Shown here piece by piece: positions 12,404 through 24,900 of a stretch of 64,000 bases of DNA. Every line of letters begins with the position of its first letter. Position 1 is the first letter of the stretch. Source of the DNA: Diploscapter coronatus. Lineage: Eukaryota; Nematoda; Chromadorea; Rhabditida; Rhabditidae. A program made the translations under genes and the position numbers. The notes below the pieces were generated by a model, which saw nothing but the letters and a program-made list of their open reading frames with translations, did not search any database and was not told the origin of the DNA. The stretch is from positions 60,775,249 to 60,839,248 of the forward strand of contig OZ038423.1 of the NCBI GenBank assembly GCA_964036155.1. Direction: 5' to 3'.

Positions 12404-14628
12404 TTATTTTTGCAGAACGTTGATCCAAACCCCGAAAGCAGAGCCGAGCATTGGTAGCAGGAAAAACGCCTGGAATATCAAGGTCGGTCATTTATTTATT
12501 TTTGAAAAAATCGGATAAAGTTAAACAAAATTAAAGCACTCTCGGTGCGAATACATCTTTCAAATGGCAAAAAATGCAATTTTACGATTTTGTTAATTTT
12601 CTACCAATTTTCTACAATTCTTAAAAATTACCAAATGCGGCGTGTGACTCCCAATAGGTATGCAGTCGATCACGAACATTTTCGTGTGCGAATATTTCAT
12701 CCGGTCGATGATCATTTTTACAGCATTTTGAACCTGGAACAAATTTCGACTTACCGAAAATTGTATTTTTTCAAGAACAAACCTCAGCAGGCTGAGTTTC
12801 AGTGGTCAAACTTTCATCGTTCATCAAAATATTTTTGGTTTCTTCTAGCTAAAAATTTTTCCTTCAAAGAAAACGTGTTGAACTTGCCTGGTTTTGAATT
12901 TTCGACGGTGGAAAGAGGATGGAAACTAGAAGACCTGTGAAAACTATGCTCCCAATGTTTAAAACAATCTTGTAAAATAGGGCTAGTTGGTCCGGAAATC
13001 TGGAAAGTTGTTGTTTTTTCAGAGAATTGAAAAAATCGAACCCCGTATTCATCAAAGTCGTGTCAAACATGACGAATCCTGTAATGAAAGCTCCTCCGGC
13101 GGCAAATTTTCCTGATTTCTTTGTTGAAAAATTCGATCTTTGAAAAACGTTCGTACTTACCGAAATATTTATTGAGAAGTTGCAAAACCTTGAGCAGTTG
13201 CAAATGACGCAAATTAAAGGACCGAATCCCGTTGGAGGTCTGCATTTTTTAAATTTTAAATCCTTCTGAGAGTTGTTTTTTGTTTGTTTTGTTGGTTTTT
13301 GATAGAATTTTTGGACTGTGTACGGTAATCACGACTCAATTTACTTGAACTTTATAAATCATTTTTGAAACGTATTTTGACCAAAACTAACTGAAATGAT
13401 TTGTTTAAAGTTTGGATCAGAGAAGCGACACATCAATATTATGAGTAGAGATACGAATATGACGACAAGATTTTGAAACTTACATAAAACTGCTTAGACT
13501 CTAGGGCCTCTTTTAGTTCCTTATTGAAATATTTCGACTCGCGTACCAAAGCGCAGTTCGAAATGACGTAGTAAAACGTAGCATAGACGGACAAAATTGT
13601 CATGTAGGCAAAAACGAAAGGATCGAGGATGGTCCATTTTGAGGTGGATAGGCTGGTTTTTCTAAATTTAAAAAATTCTTCGTTTTTTGAACCTTAAAAT
13701 TTTTTTAATTCTCAGAAAACCATTTTTCTCGATCTTACTCATGATTTTCTTCCACTCCAACTGAATAGAGCATATTTTTGAAGGAGTAAACTATCGAAAA
13801 AATCACGAAAATCCCGGTGAAAACCACCGTTTTGTAGTAGAATTTTCGGTAGTCATCCAGGTATTCGAGGGATCGGATCTAAAAACTTTTGCAAATTAAA
13901 TTTTTGAAAAGCGACTAGCCCTTTTGTTTTTCAAAATCTGTAATTGCTCTTCGAATAGAGAGAATGCGTCGTAGTAACTCCAATAGATCAAGGAGCCCAC
14001 TGACAAAATGGAAAACGCGCAAAAACAGGCGTCAAATTTTGACTCAGCCCATTGAATGGTGGTTATCTGAAAAACTTTTGAAGGGTACAATTTTGGAAAT
14101 TTTTATTTTTAAAATTTATTAAAGTCAAGGAAAAATGAACGACTACTTTGATCCAGATGCTTTATTTGAACAAATTCTTACTTTTGCTTTAACCGAAAAG
14201 AATTTGAAGGTGTAGAGAGCGCATAGAACGAAAACGAGTATAGCGATGGCTGTCCGAAAATAGGACTCGATTTTTTTAGTCTCCCGCCGGATTTTTGAGC
14301 ATCGCGATAAATCCACTGCGGTATATCTGAATTTGATTTTTATGGAAAAATGCTAGGCGACCATTTTTCAAGAAATCTAAACTGATCTAAATTTTCAATT
14401 GTTTCGAGAAAATGACAAGAATCGACTTTTCTAGTTATGTTAAGTTCGAATTAGTTTTTCGTTCAATTTGGCGAAATATTTCATTCAAATTTTCCGAAAA
14501 TAAACCCAATCAAGCTTTAAAAGTCGAACTAACCTGAGAAAATTATGAAACGGCCCGTAAATGGATGGGTTTTTCTTATTCGGCAGGGGCGTTCCATTAG
14601 TACCATTAGTCGTGGGTAATACGGGCAT
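12404..14628 (-). CDS. Seven-helix gustatory-receptor-like (GUR/LITE-1 type) membrane protein
   Basis: Ten exons splice in frame from MPVLPTTNGTNGTPLP to FGVWINVLQK and a TAA at 12404-12406. Successive hydrophobic helices are seen: AIAILVFVLCALYTF, CFCAFSILSVGSLIYW, TVVFTGIFVIFSIVYSF, FVFAYMTILSVYATFYYVI, GGAFITGFVMFD, IVLNIGSIVFTGLLVSILF and AFFLLPMLGSAF. A long cytoplasmic loop with LRHLQLLKVLQLLNKYFG precedes helix 5. That loop, and the order of a long loop, two helices, a charged linker and a last helix, fit the insect/nematode Gr (7tm_7) family. Its nematode members LITE-1 and GUR-3 sense light or peroxide. Exon 8 (12783-12848) is preceded by a 39-base GC-AG intron (12849-12887), and a 49-base intron follows (12734-12782). 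Another nematode chemoreceptor family is possible; ligand unknown. Confidence 0.62.
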
Positions 14629-15916
14629 GGAATCGAATTTTTATTCAAATAATTTAGAAAATCATCACGAATTTTTTGAATGTAATGATATGAGTGGAAA
14701 TGTAGGTGGGGATGAGAAAATGCGACAATAGATGAGTGCCGGTTGAAATCAGGTTTCTAGGTGCAATTGTGTGTTCTATTTGACACTAGTAATTCATGAA
14801 TCGTCGGGTTTTAAATAGTTTGGTTTAGTGGATAGAGAATCTACCCTCTTTTATTCTATTATTTTACTCCATTATTATTTTCCCTCTCTCTAAATCTCTT
14901 TCATTTCGATATTATTTCTTCAAAATCTCCATCTCTTTTCAAAATTGAGGTAAAATGAGTTGTATCCCCAGTTTTGGGAGAACACTAATCATTTTATGCC
15001 CACATTAACTTTTCTCTGGTTTCCCTAAATCTCTTCAAATCTAACACAATTTCTTCATTTTCACAAAATTGCCAGTCTCTATTTTGGGCGAATAATTGTT
15101 TTGGTGTGGATCAAAGGGAAGAGAGATTTCAAACTCGAAATGATTAAAAAAACCGATTTCGATTTTATTCGCGGTTTGTGCTTTTCAACTGAACACATAA
15201 AAATTCGATCGGAGAGTTCAAATCAGAAAAATATTTGGGGATTTGTTAATATTTCCCAAAAGTCTTACGAAGAAGAAAAAAACTAAAACTAACGATTCTT
15301 CAATACTGTGCATTGGTGAAAACTCGATTTCGTCGTAGCAGGAAAAATACGCGGAATTTTTCGAGTTTCGGTCCTGTACCATGAAAGTTTCTAAAAAAAA
15401 ACGTTGAAATTTCAAGCGAACAAATCGATAATTTGTACACTTTTGATAAACACTTGGGGAACATTCTAATAAAGTCGTCATTTGAATGTCTGCTCTATTT
15501 GATCAGTGAAAAGTATGAGCCAAACTAAAGTGCGAAACATACCGATTTTATGTGTTTTTTACGTTATCGCGCATCTTTTATCAGTTGAAATTGTTCAAAC
15601 ATAGGAAGTGTGATTTTCCAACCTCATGCATAAAAATATGCGAAAGTCACAGATTTTTGAAAAGGGTATGAAACTTAGAGATCAATTAGTCTAAAAATGC
15701 AAAAATTATTGGCAAGCTGTTCTGGTTCATTTTATTTACCCGTGTCATCAGCATATTGTTCTTGAATTCAACTATTTTTTAACTTTTGTTCTAGAAGACA
15801 TCGATTAAAAATTAAAAATAAAAATTTGAATTTCTATAATGCAAAAGGTCTATTTTATTGAAAACTAGAAGAAATATGTCGATATAATTTCAAGTCCCGA
15901 CTTTTCAGAACGCGCG
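14629..15916. promoter_or_regulatory. Divergent intergenic region between receptor and SAC3/GANP genes
   Basis: About 1.3 kb between divergent starts. It contains pyrimidine-rich tracts (14870-15060, repeats of CCCTCTCTCTAAATCTC and CCCTAAATCTCTTC type) and a TTTTATCAG GATA-like site near 15576. A TTTTCAG acceptor (15902-15908) lies just before the SAC3 ATG. Open stretches at 15101-15286 and 15218-15481 lack splice context and coding character. Confidence 0.45.
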
Positions 15917-18900
15917 ATGAACCGTTCACGCGAGCCCAGTCCGATGGGGAGCAGCCCGAATCGAGGAGGAGGCGGGACGACTTCTGGAATCATTCGGAAA
16001 TTCAAGAAAAAACCCATGACTGGATCCGGACATTCAGGAGCTGGATCTGGAACTGGAACGAGTTCTGGAACTTCGGGAACCTCCATTTCCGCTAACAAAG
16101 ACGAGAAGTCTCTTATCAAGTAAGATTTTTCATTTTTTGGGAAGAGAGTTTAGAAAGATGGGAATTATGAAAGAAAAATTTGAGATTAGATTGTAAGTCG
16201 GACTCTTCTAAAAAAAATTAGAATAGAAACCTAAAAAAATTTGTTTCAGTTCGCTCCGAGCATTACAGGGCAGGCACTGCGCGAGCGAATACGAGAAGTA
16301 CATGCTGCTGGATGAGAGAGACAAAATCATGTACAAGATTAGAACGGTATGCTAATTTCTTTGCTTGTTCAAGAGTTTTGAAAATTAATCTCATTGTCAT
16401 GGTTTTTTTTCCAACTTTTTGCAAAAATCCATCAAATGTCGGCTATAGGTTTCAAAAAATGAATATTCTCTGCAATTTTTGTGACGAGTAATTATAATAT
16501 TCTTTAAAAGTTTCCTAAAATACCGTAAAAATATCTTGAATTAGTTTCAAGGAATTTATGTTTCCGACAACTTCTATAATACTTAATTGTTTCGTTTTTT
16601 CTTAAACAATTGAAAGTATCCTAGTAAATTTCAAGAAATGAGCAGTTTCCATAATTTGTATGTGTAGTATAATAAATAACTCATTGATTTTGGAAGAATA
16701 AAAAGGTTTCAGGCCGGCGGTTCCAGTCTGAAAGCCCTGAAGCCGTGCTTGGAAATGTGCGTGGAGAAAGAAAGATATGTGAGAATCGTCCAGAACAGGG
16801 TGTCCGTTTTCGAGAAGGACAACGACGGAAAGTGTGTGCCCAGCAAAATGGTCAAGGTTGGGAAATTTTCCTTTAATTTGTTTAAAATGTATTACTTAAA
16901 ATTTTGCCTTCCAGTTTTGCAGCTATTTTTTTCTTATAAACCCGCACTTATCTTCTCATCGTAATTCAAGAGTCTTTCTTATAAGTAAAAGCTTGAAAAC
17001 ATACTTGAATCGCTAGAAAGAAATAATAAACTGAATATTTTAGAGCCAGTATAAAATTTGAAAAGATGGAGAAAATGACTTTAAAAAGAAATAAATTTAG
17101 GAATACTCTCGCAGCGCCGCCGACCAGGAAATGCCCTTGCCGCACGAACTTCGTTCTCCCCAGCTCATGGAGCTTACGATGGATTATCTTCTACAAAAGG
17201 TTGAATTTTTTGTCGAATTTCTGGAAAACAGTTTCTTTTTGAATATGTCTCAAATAAACTGAAGGAAACCATTTAGAAATGATTTCCGAAGAATACTGAT
17301 CAAGGCATATGCTTCAAAAATTGCTATATTTGGAGGGGTAATTTACGAAATCGGTAGTTGTACAATGAAATTGATAACTGCGCGATTAGTGAAAATATAC
17401 GGCTAAAACTATAACTAATATCGCTTTTGCAGGTTATGGACGAAATGCCGAACAACATGGATGCCAAGACGCAGTGGTACGACTTTTTGTGGAGCAGAAC
17501 GAGGGCTATCAGGAAAGAGATCACCCAGCAGGCTCTAGTCGACAAAACTGCTGTCAGGCTTGTTGAGAAGTTCGACTTTATTAGCTCTTTATATTCTTAC
17601 AATTTATAGCCCATATTAACGTAGAAATATCGATCGAAAGAGCAAAAAAACTGGAAAAGCATTAATTGAAACCTAATGCTAGAATTTTCCTTTTCGAAAA
17701 TTGCGTATTTTAAAGTTAGACCAATTTGAATGATCATTTACCAATTGCTCTATAAAATTGAAGATTATAGTAGGCTTTACAAAGTGGTGCATTTTCCAGA
17801 TGCACCCGTCTGCACATCGTGGTGGCCTACCTGCTGTGCGACCTGACGTCGGACCAATTCGATCAGAGAATGAACACGGAGAACCTCGGCAAGTGCCTCC
17901 AGACACTCAGGCATCTCTACGAGGATCTCAATCGAAAGGGAATCCATTGCCCGAATGAAGCCGAGTTCCGTGCCTACGACATGATGCTCTATCTCAATGA
18001 CTCAAATGTGCTGAGACAGGTTAGATTTTTTACCCGTTTCTAAAAACATCGTGACCTGATAACAAGCTATATAGCTAGGAGAAAATGATAGTGAAGATAA
18101 TGAGATGGTATGGGAAGGGATAAATAACATATCTACGACATTGTCTAGTTATTCGTTTCCGGCGAAATTTCGCACTTTGCTGAAAATCGAAGAAAAATCT
18201 CAAATTTCTCAGGCCTGTCAATACCGTCCTGAAATTCGCTCCTCTGAACCGGTCCGTTTGGCCATTCAGCTCGCCACTTGTCTTCAAAACAACAATTACA
18301 TCAAGTAGGAATCTTTCTAATTGTTAAAAATATCGATTTTTATTCGATCAACTTTTGAAATTTCCAGATTCTTCCGTCTTATGACTCAAGACGCGAGCTA
18401 TTTGCAGTGCTGCATTTGCCACAGATATTTTGAGGCGGTAAGGATTTGCTTTTTTATGTTTAGATCCAGCTGAATTTCCCTCGAACAAAATCAAATTGAA
18501 CTTATTGTGGAACATAGATTTTTGTTTAAATCTGTTATCGCTCAACTAATCACTTACTAATGAGGGCAGATTCAACAATTTTGAAACAAAAAATACAAAT
18601 GCTATCTTTTTCTTTTCTATTTTGAAACTTTGGAAAAGGATAAATATATTTTAAAAATAATTACTTTTCCAGCTGCGCTACTCGGCGTTCTGCATCATCA
18701 CGAAGGGCTATCGCCAATCTGCCTTCTCCGTGCAGAAATTGAAGCAAATGTTCGGCTACGACCACCTAGATCAGACGATCTCGGCACTCGAGTTCTACGG
18801 CTTCAAGCCCAACGAGGAGGACATTGTATGCGATCTTTTAAAATTTACTTCCTAGGGCTATAGTCAAATTGGCCTTTGTATTCTGAGAAACTAATTTTTT

Positions 18901-21900
18901 TTAAATGTAGAAAAATTCGATTTTGAGAGAACTATGCTTTTACCTTCTAAGATTGATTCGCGAAAGGGCCTATCGAGTTGAGTTTTGTGAAATATTATAT
19001 TTTTTTTCTAAAAAACAGAAATGAAAATATTCCAATTTTCAGGTCGAAGTCTCGCGAAAATTCTTCAACAAGCCCCAGACAGACATCGCGATGCACCACT
19101 ACGATTGGATCGACGACAAAGCAGACGGGAAGTTAAGTGGGGTAAGTTTGGAGGAAGATTTCAGTTTTTTTTTTTTTTTAAATTCCAAAATTTCAATTTT
19201 TAGAACTTTTCAAAGGGTCTTTAAGAAAGCTTTTTTAATCGTTTAATTTTTCAAATGAACAAGGAATATGTTTCAACAAAAAGAATTATCAAGTGCGTAT
19301 TTTTTAGGGTTTTGTTAGATTTGAATTTTGTCAATTTTCAGATTGTCTACGGCCCAGAGGCCTATCGCGACGTTGTAGTGCCCACCAAATTGGTCGAATC
19401 TTTCAACTCGTCAAATTGCTATGTCAGTGACCCGGTTCTGCAGGTAAGCTCATTGGAGAAAAGTGTTCTTTTCCTGATCAATTCGTTAGCGATTTTCCCA
19501 AATTTTCCAATAAACTTTTCATAGATCCATGGACGTATTAATTTTTAGAAAACCTCACCTTGCTTTTAACATTTGATGAAGCTTATGTTATTATTTTTAG
19601 TCGCTTCTGAACTCTGTAATTTTTAAGAAATATTTCCTTTATAGATCTAAAATTAGCGTTAGAAAGATCTTTTTTAATTTCAAAATGCCATGAAACCTAT
19701 ATTTTATTTGCAGTCCATCCTGAAAGCTGCTGGAGTTTCCGCAACTTCATCTATGGTATCTTCCGGAGCGATGCAGGCCGCAACCGCTTGGAGCGAGGAC
19801 GCCAACAAACCATCCAACATTCTCGGCACTTACGGGTCGACCATGTCAATTCCACTGCCTCCTCATGGGCAGGTATCAAATTTCCTCGAAACTTGGACCG
19901 CGAGTATTTTTGTCCTAAAGCGAGGGAGGAGAAATAGCGCTTGGGACAAAAGTGCTCACCTTTGGGACATAAATACTCGTTGCTCGAAATTTTAATTTGC
20001 GATTTTTAGCATTCTTTTTAAAAATATTTATCTTTTTTATAGACATCAGTTAAAGCCATTTATTGACTGGAAAGATCGTAATTTTCTAATATAGAAATCA
20101 TGAAACAGACCTCATTCACTTTAATTTTACAATTGAAAACAGCTAAAACTTGACTTTTCAGAATCAGCCCGTCAACATTTTCACGTCCCACCTGAAACAA
20201 GAAAAGCCGGAATCCGAAACGTCATCTTCAGGCATCACAATTCAAGTCAAAAACGAACTGACCAAGCCGAAATTCGAGTCCGCTTCTAAATGGGGTGCAA
20301 AGGTTGGATTTTTCAGATTTATCGTTTTCAAAGTCTTTTTTTTTACTTTTCCAGAACATCTTCGGTACGGCGATTTCCGGAATTCAAAAAACCAAGGACC
20401 AACCTGCTCAGGTACGAAATCGCAAACTTTTGTTCATTAAAAACAAAACTCAGGTGAAACAAGAATCCGCCCCCATCCAGCAACCGGCCGAAAAGACGAC
20501 GTCGATGTTAAAATTCCCCGGACAGTTTTCCAACAAACCCTCGATTTTCGGAAACTCTGGACTTGGACAGGCGGTGAGAGGTGTTTTGATCTTTACAAAA
20601 ATCTTTTTTCATATTTCAAGGTTGTTCCATTTTTTACAGAAAAATTGAAGGAAGGAAACATTTTTGTAATAAAATTAACATATTTGACGGTAAAGCAAAA
20701 ATCGGATTCTTCTAAAAAATGAAAATTTTCAGCCTCCCAAAAAGGACCCTCCCAAGCCTCTTTTTCCGAGTGGATCTTCTGTATTTTCGAAGGCCGATCC
20801 GGAACCGTCCATTTTCAAAAATGAGCTTCCTGAAACGAAGAGCATTTTCGGTCGAGGTTTGCCTTCGACCACCGCCTTAAATCCGTTCAAGGTGAATTTG
20901 AATCCTTTTGGATTACTGTAGAAATATTTAAAACTTCATTTACTCTAATTCTCTTTCTTCAACCTAATAACAAGTTCTTACCATAATTCTAAACTTTGTA
21001 AAGATCGTGAAGCTCACTTGAAAATTCAGAAGTGAGCATTTTTAATTTAAAAAAAACAGACCGAACCCTCGACCTCGCTTTTTGCGGCCAAACCGAAGGA
21101 AGAGCCTCCTCCAGTCAACCCATTGCTCGAACAGGCCAAGCAAACTGTTGACGAGCTGACTGAAGAGACGATCAATGCAAGTTGCAAGTGGGAATTTTTG
21201 AAAAACGTTATTTTTAAAATTATCTTCATTGTTTACTACTCGTTAGAAATGTTTTTGAAAATATTTCGACTTTTTGGAGTTTAGAATTTAAAGACATCGA
21301 TATTCCAATTGAAATAGAAAACTTTTGAGAAACTAAAGGTTCTCTGAAATGTAAATTTATTCAAAATATTTTTTTTTAATGATTTTTAGAGAATTGAACT
21401 TTTCAGTGACGCGCTGAAAAGACTGATTTCTACTGGAATCGAAACTGAGATGAAGGAGAATTTGATCAGGAAGAAATTGGAATCGGCCAGACAAATCACA
21501 GGGAAACTCGCCGAGGAAACGATCGACAGGGTGGTTTACGCAAAACTGGGGAATTTGGCGGAAAGAGAGTTGAGGTGGGCTGGGAGTTTTGGAATTTACG
21601 AAAAAATCTAGCTTTATAAACCTTGAAAAATATTTTTTACTAAAATTTCACAGCGAAATTCGAAACCGTATTTGAGGCGGACAAAAATTTGGTTGAAAAA
21701 TAGGTAGCTGATAAAAATAGCAATGTATTTCCTAAATGCTGCGATATTTAAAAATTTGAAAGGGCGTATGGTTGTATCAATGTTAAAGGAGCGATTCTTT
21801 TAATTTCACGAAAAATTGAAACTTATCAAAAATATATTCATCTTCAGGAAGGAACAAGCCAAATTGTTGGATGACCTATCGAAAAGGATTTTGGAGAAAA

Positions 21901-24900
21901 CGTGGAACGACCAGTTCATGCCTCTGCTCGATGCAACGACCAAGCGAATCGTCAGGAAAACGGTTGTTGAAGAGAGCAAAAAGGTAAATTGGAAAATCAA
22001 TTTTATAAAAATCAAAAGATTGTTTTCTGTTTTTATGCGATATAACTTGTTTTTTATTTAGATCCACTTTAAACCAAATAACTTCGGAATTGAAGTTGAA
22101 CTTTTAGAAACCTGTCAAACATAAATAAAAAGACAAGAAAAGATTATTTTAGTAACTACTTTATTAATCTTTTCAAAAAGTTGAAAGATAGATAGCGTTG
22201 AAAAAAATGAAAAATTGATAAAGCTGAAGAACTTTTTAAAAATACAGTAATTCTTATTTTTCAGACGAACGAAGGCTTAGCGAAGTTCAACTCGAAGATG
22301 CAGCGTCTGTGGTTGATGCAATTCGTGACTCACTGGAGGAAATTCGCCAGGACGAAGAGACGAGTTAGGGAGGAACGGCATAGGGCGATTAGGGAGTTCT
22401 CTCCCAGATATGAAAATCAGGGTTAGTTTTGATTTTTAAAATATTTTTTCAGACTTGGGACTTTTCAAGCGCAAAAATTCGTCGTCATCTCGTCTCCCAT
22501 GATTACGGATGTTAACCCAAAGCTCATTGGAATATTTCACCGGATAAGAAATATTTGCGATTGAAAAGTTCCAAGTCTATTTTATAGAAAAATAGAAATG
22601 CGAAGACCAGGCTAGTGTTTTCTTACCTTAGAAAGGATTTTTTCGCCTTGCAACACGAAATAAGATATTCTTTTGAATGCAAAGTTAGGATTTCTCATTT
22701 TGAACAATGTTTATTCATTTTTCTATCGTTAATTTTCAGTCATCACGATTTGTATTTAAAACGAAGAAGCAGGTCATTGAATGCGACTTTCCTTTAACAT
22801 TTTATAGAAATTTTGAAACTTGCATAATTTTCTTTATTTTTAGCATTCGCTTTGGAGAACTATTCAAGGGAATCGCCGAAGCAAGAGAAGCCGGTTAGAA
22901 AGTCGAGGAATTCTTTTGAATTCGGGTAACTTTGATCAGCTATCAATCATAAAGAAAAAAGATACAAATTTGCATCTTGACTTTTCCAAGTAAAAAATCT
23001 AAAAATTAAATAAAAATTCCAGCGACCTCACGATGGTGCTGAAGACGTCGATGTTGCGTCGAAAGCGGAATGAAAGACTGGCGCGATGGGTCGCAAATCG
23101 ATGGATTTTGTGGACCAGAATGCGCATCCAGGGCAGGAGGTTCTATTCGGTAAGTCGTTTTCTCTATTTTCAAAAAAATCACAACCTGAATCTGAATTTC
23201 AACTGATTCGTTGATCAAGAATTTAGGTTTCGAGAAACTGATAATTTTTCGACGAATTTGAAAATCCATTTTTGCATGTTACTTTCTTATTTTTCTAACA
23301 CCAATGAAAAACTAAGTCAAATGTGAAATTTGGACTTTTTATTTAGCAACGATAAAACATCGAAAATGCGAAAAAGTAGATTTTTTCTAAATATTGACCT
23401 TCAGAAGGTTGGAAGACACTCGCTGGACGTATACCTCGAAGAATCACAGCCTGAGGATGAAGAGGAATCGATCCACGTCTCGGGCATTTTCGACAACATC
23501 GAAAATCAGGTGCCTAGGTAGGTGGAGGTTTTTGTTTAGAGCGAAAAAGGATAAAATTGAAAAAATCTAATTTTGCTGAAGGTAGCTAATGTTTTGATCG
23601 ATAATTAGTGTGAGGACAATTTTGCTCGAAGAATCCTAAAGAAAATTTTAATTAAAAAAACAAACAAAAATTCAGCTCATCTTTCCTGAACGAGACCGCG
23701 ATAAGTCGGAAGCGAAGGCAGCTCGGCATTTCCGCGATCCACCCTGACGACTCCTTCTACGAGAATTTCAGCCTCCCTGTTCATTCAGGTAAATTTTAAC
23801 TTGCTATTTGATCCGTAATCTAATCAAGAAGCATACTTGAAACGTCAATTTTCAATGAATTAAATGAATATTGGAGAAAAAATGCGTTAGAAACTTTCCT
23901 TGAAACCTATTTAAAATGTCTCTTTTCTAAGAAAAGAATAGTTGTTTCAGAAAGTATCTTCAAGAAGCCCCGTGCTTCGAATAGTCCTGCCGCTGCCACC
24001 AAGAGTTCGTACGCCTTCAAGCCGCCGAAAATGCGTTCGATTGTGGGTTTTAATTAGCATAATTAAATGGATAATTACCTCAATTAAGAGCTGATCATTT
24101 TGATTACTCTCTAATTATCGTCAATTTTCAGGTGCCTTTGCCATTCGACTACACGATCCTGGACCCATCTGGCAATTCCACGCAACAACGCCTTCTGTCC
24201 CCTGATCTGGTGGAAAACTCTATGGTCACGGAACAAGGTCGACATTGTTTTCAAATTTATTTATAACCCAAAATTAATTGATCGAGTAATTGACCAAAGA
24301 AGGTGGATAGGGTAGAATATATAAATCACCGGAATTTTGACAAAAGGACAAACTTGAACTTTAATGACAATTCAAGGTCAGCTTTATAACGTAAAATTGT
24401 AGTAAAGTGGAGATAACTTCATAGAAGTCTGGGAAAGATTAAAATTTTGGAGAAAAATTCATCGATCTTTGTGACGATAGACTTCGATAAGGTTGGAAAT
24501 GACTTCGTAGAGCACGCTCCAGGCCTCTTTCGTCTCAGCATCCAACTGATTCCCATTCGTTTCCTTCACCATATCCAAAACTGGATCAAGCATGTTCTAT
24601 AATAAAATTTCAGAAAAAAAAACTTTTCCAATTTTGATAAGAAGACTATTGAAAAATTGATAAGATGTATACCTTCTTTGCATTTGTGTATTTAGTTTAA
24701 GTATACTTTTGAAACCTACAAAAACGTGCTTCCTCTGAACATTCCATTTAATGTGGGCTTTAGCGATTCGGTTGAGTTGTTCGGCTAATTCATTCTCGCT
24801 TTGCATAGAATCGATGATAGATCGTAATCCGCACATATACACTGAGGCGTGCTTTCTAAAAAAATAATTTTTGATTTTTTTTCTAAAAATTTTAAATTCT

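Noticed and set aside
12417..12483. A plus-strand exon continuing the coiled-coil gene (TLIQTPKAEPSIGSRK...)
   Set aside because: It joins in phase to a GTAAAA donor at 11851, but the same bases on the minus strand encode the last helix and stop of the receptor with correct splice sites. That reading also has a clear transmembrane segment, so I kept the minus-strand reading.
12545..12940. Plus-strand open frame of 131 codons
   Set aside because: It is the antisense shadow of three receptor exons and their very short introns. No start context or homology.
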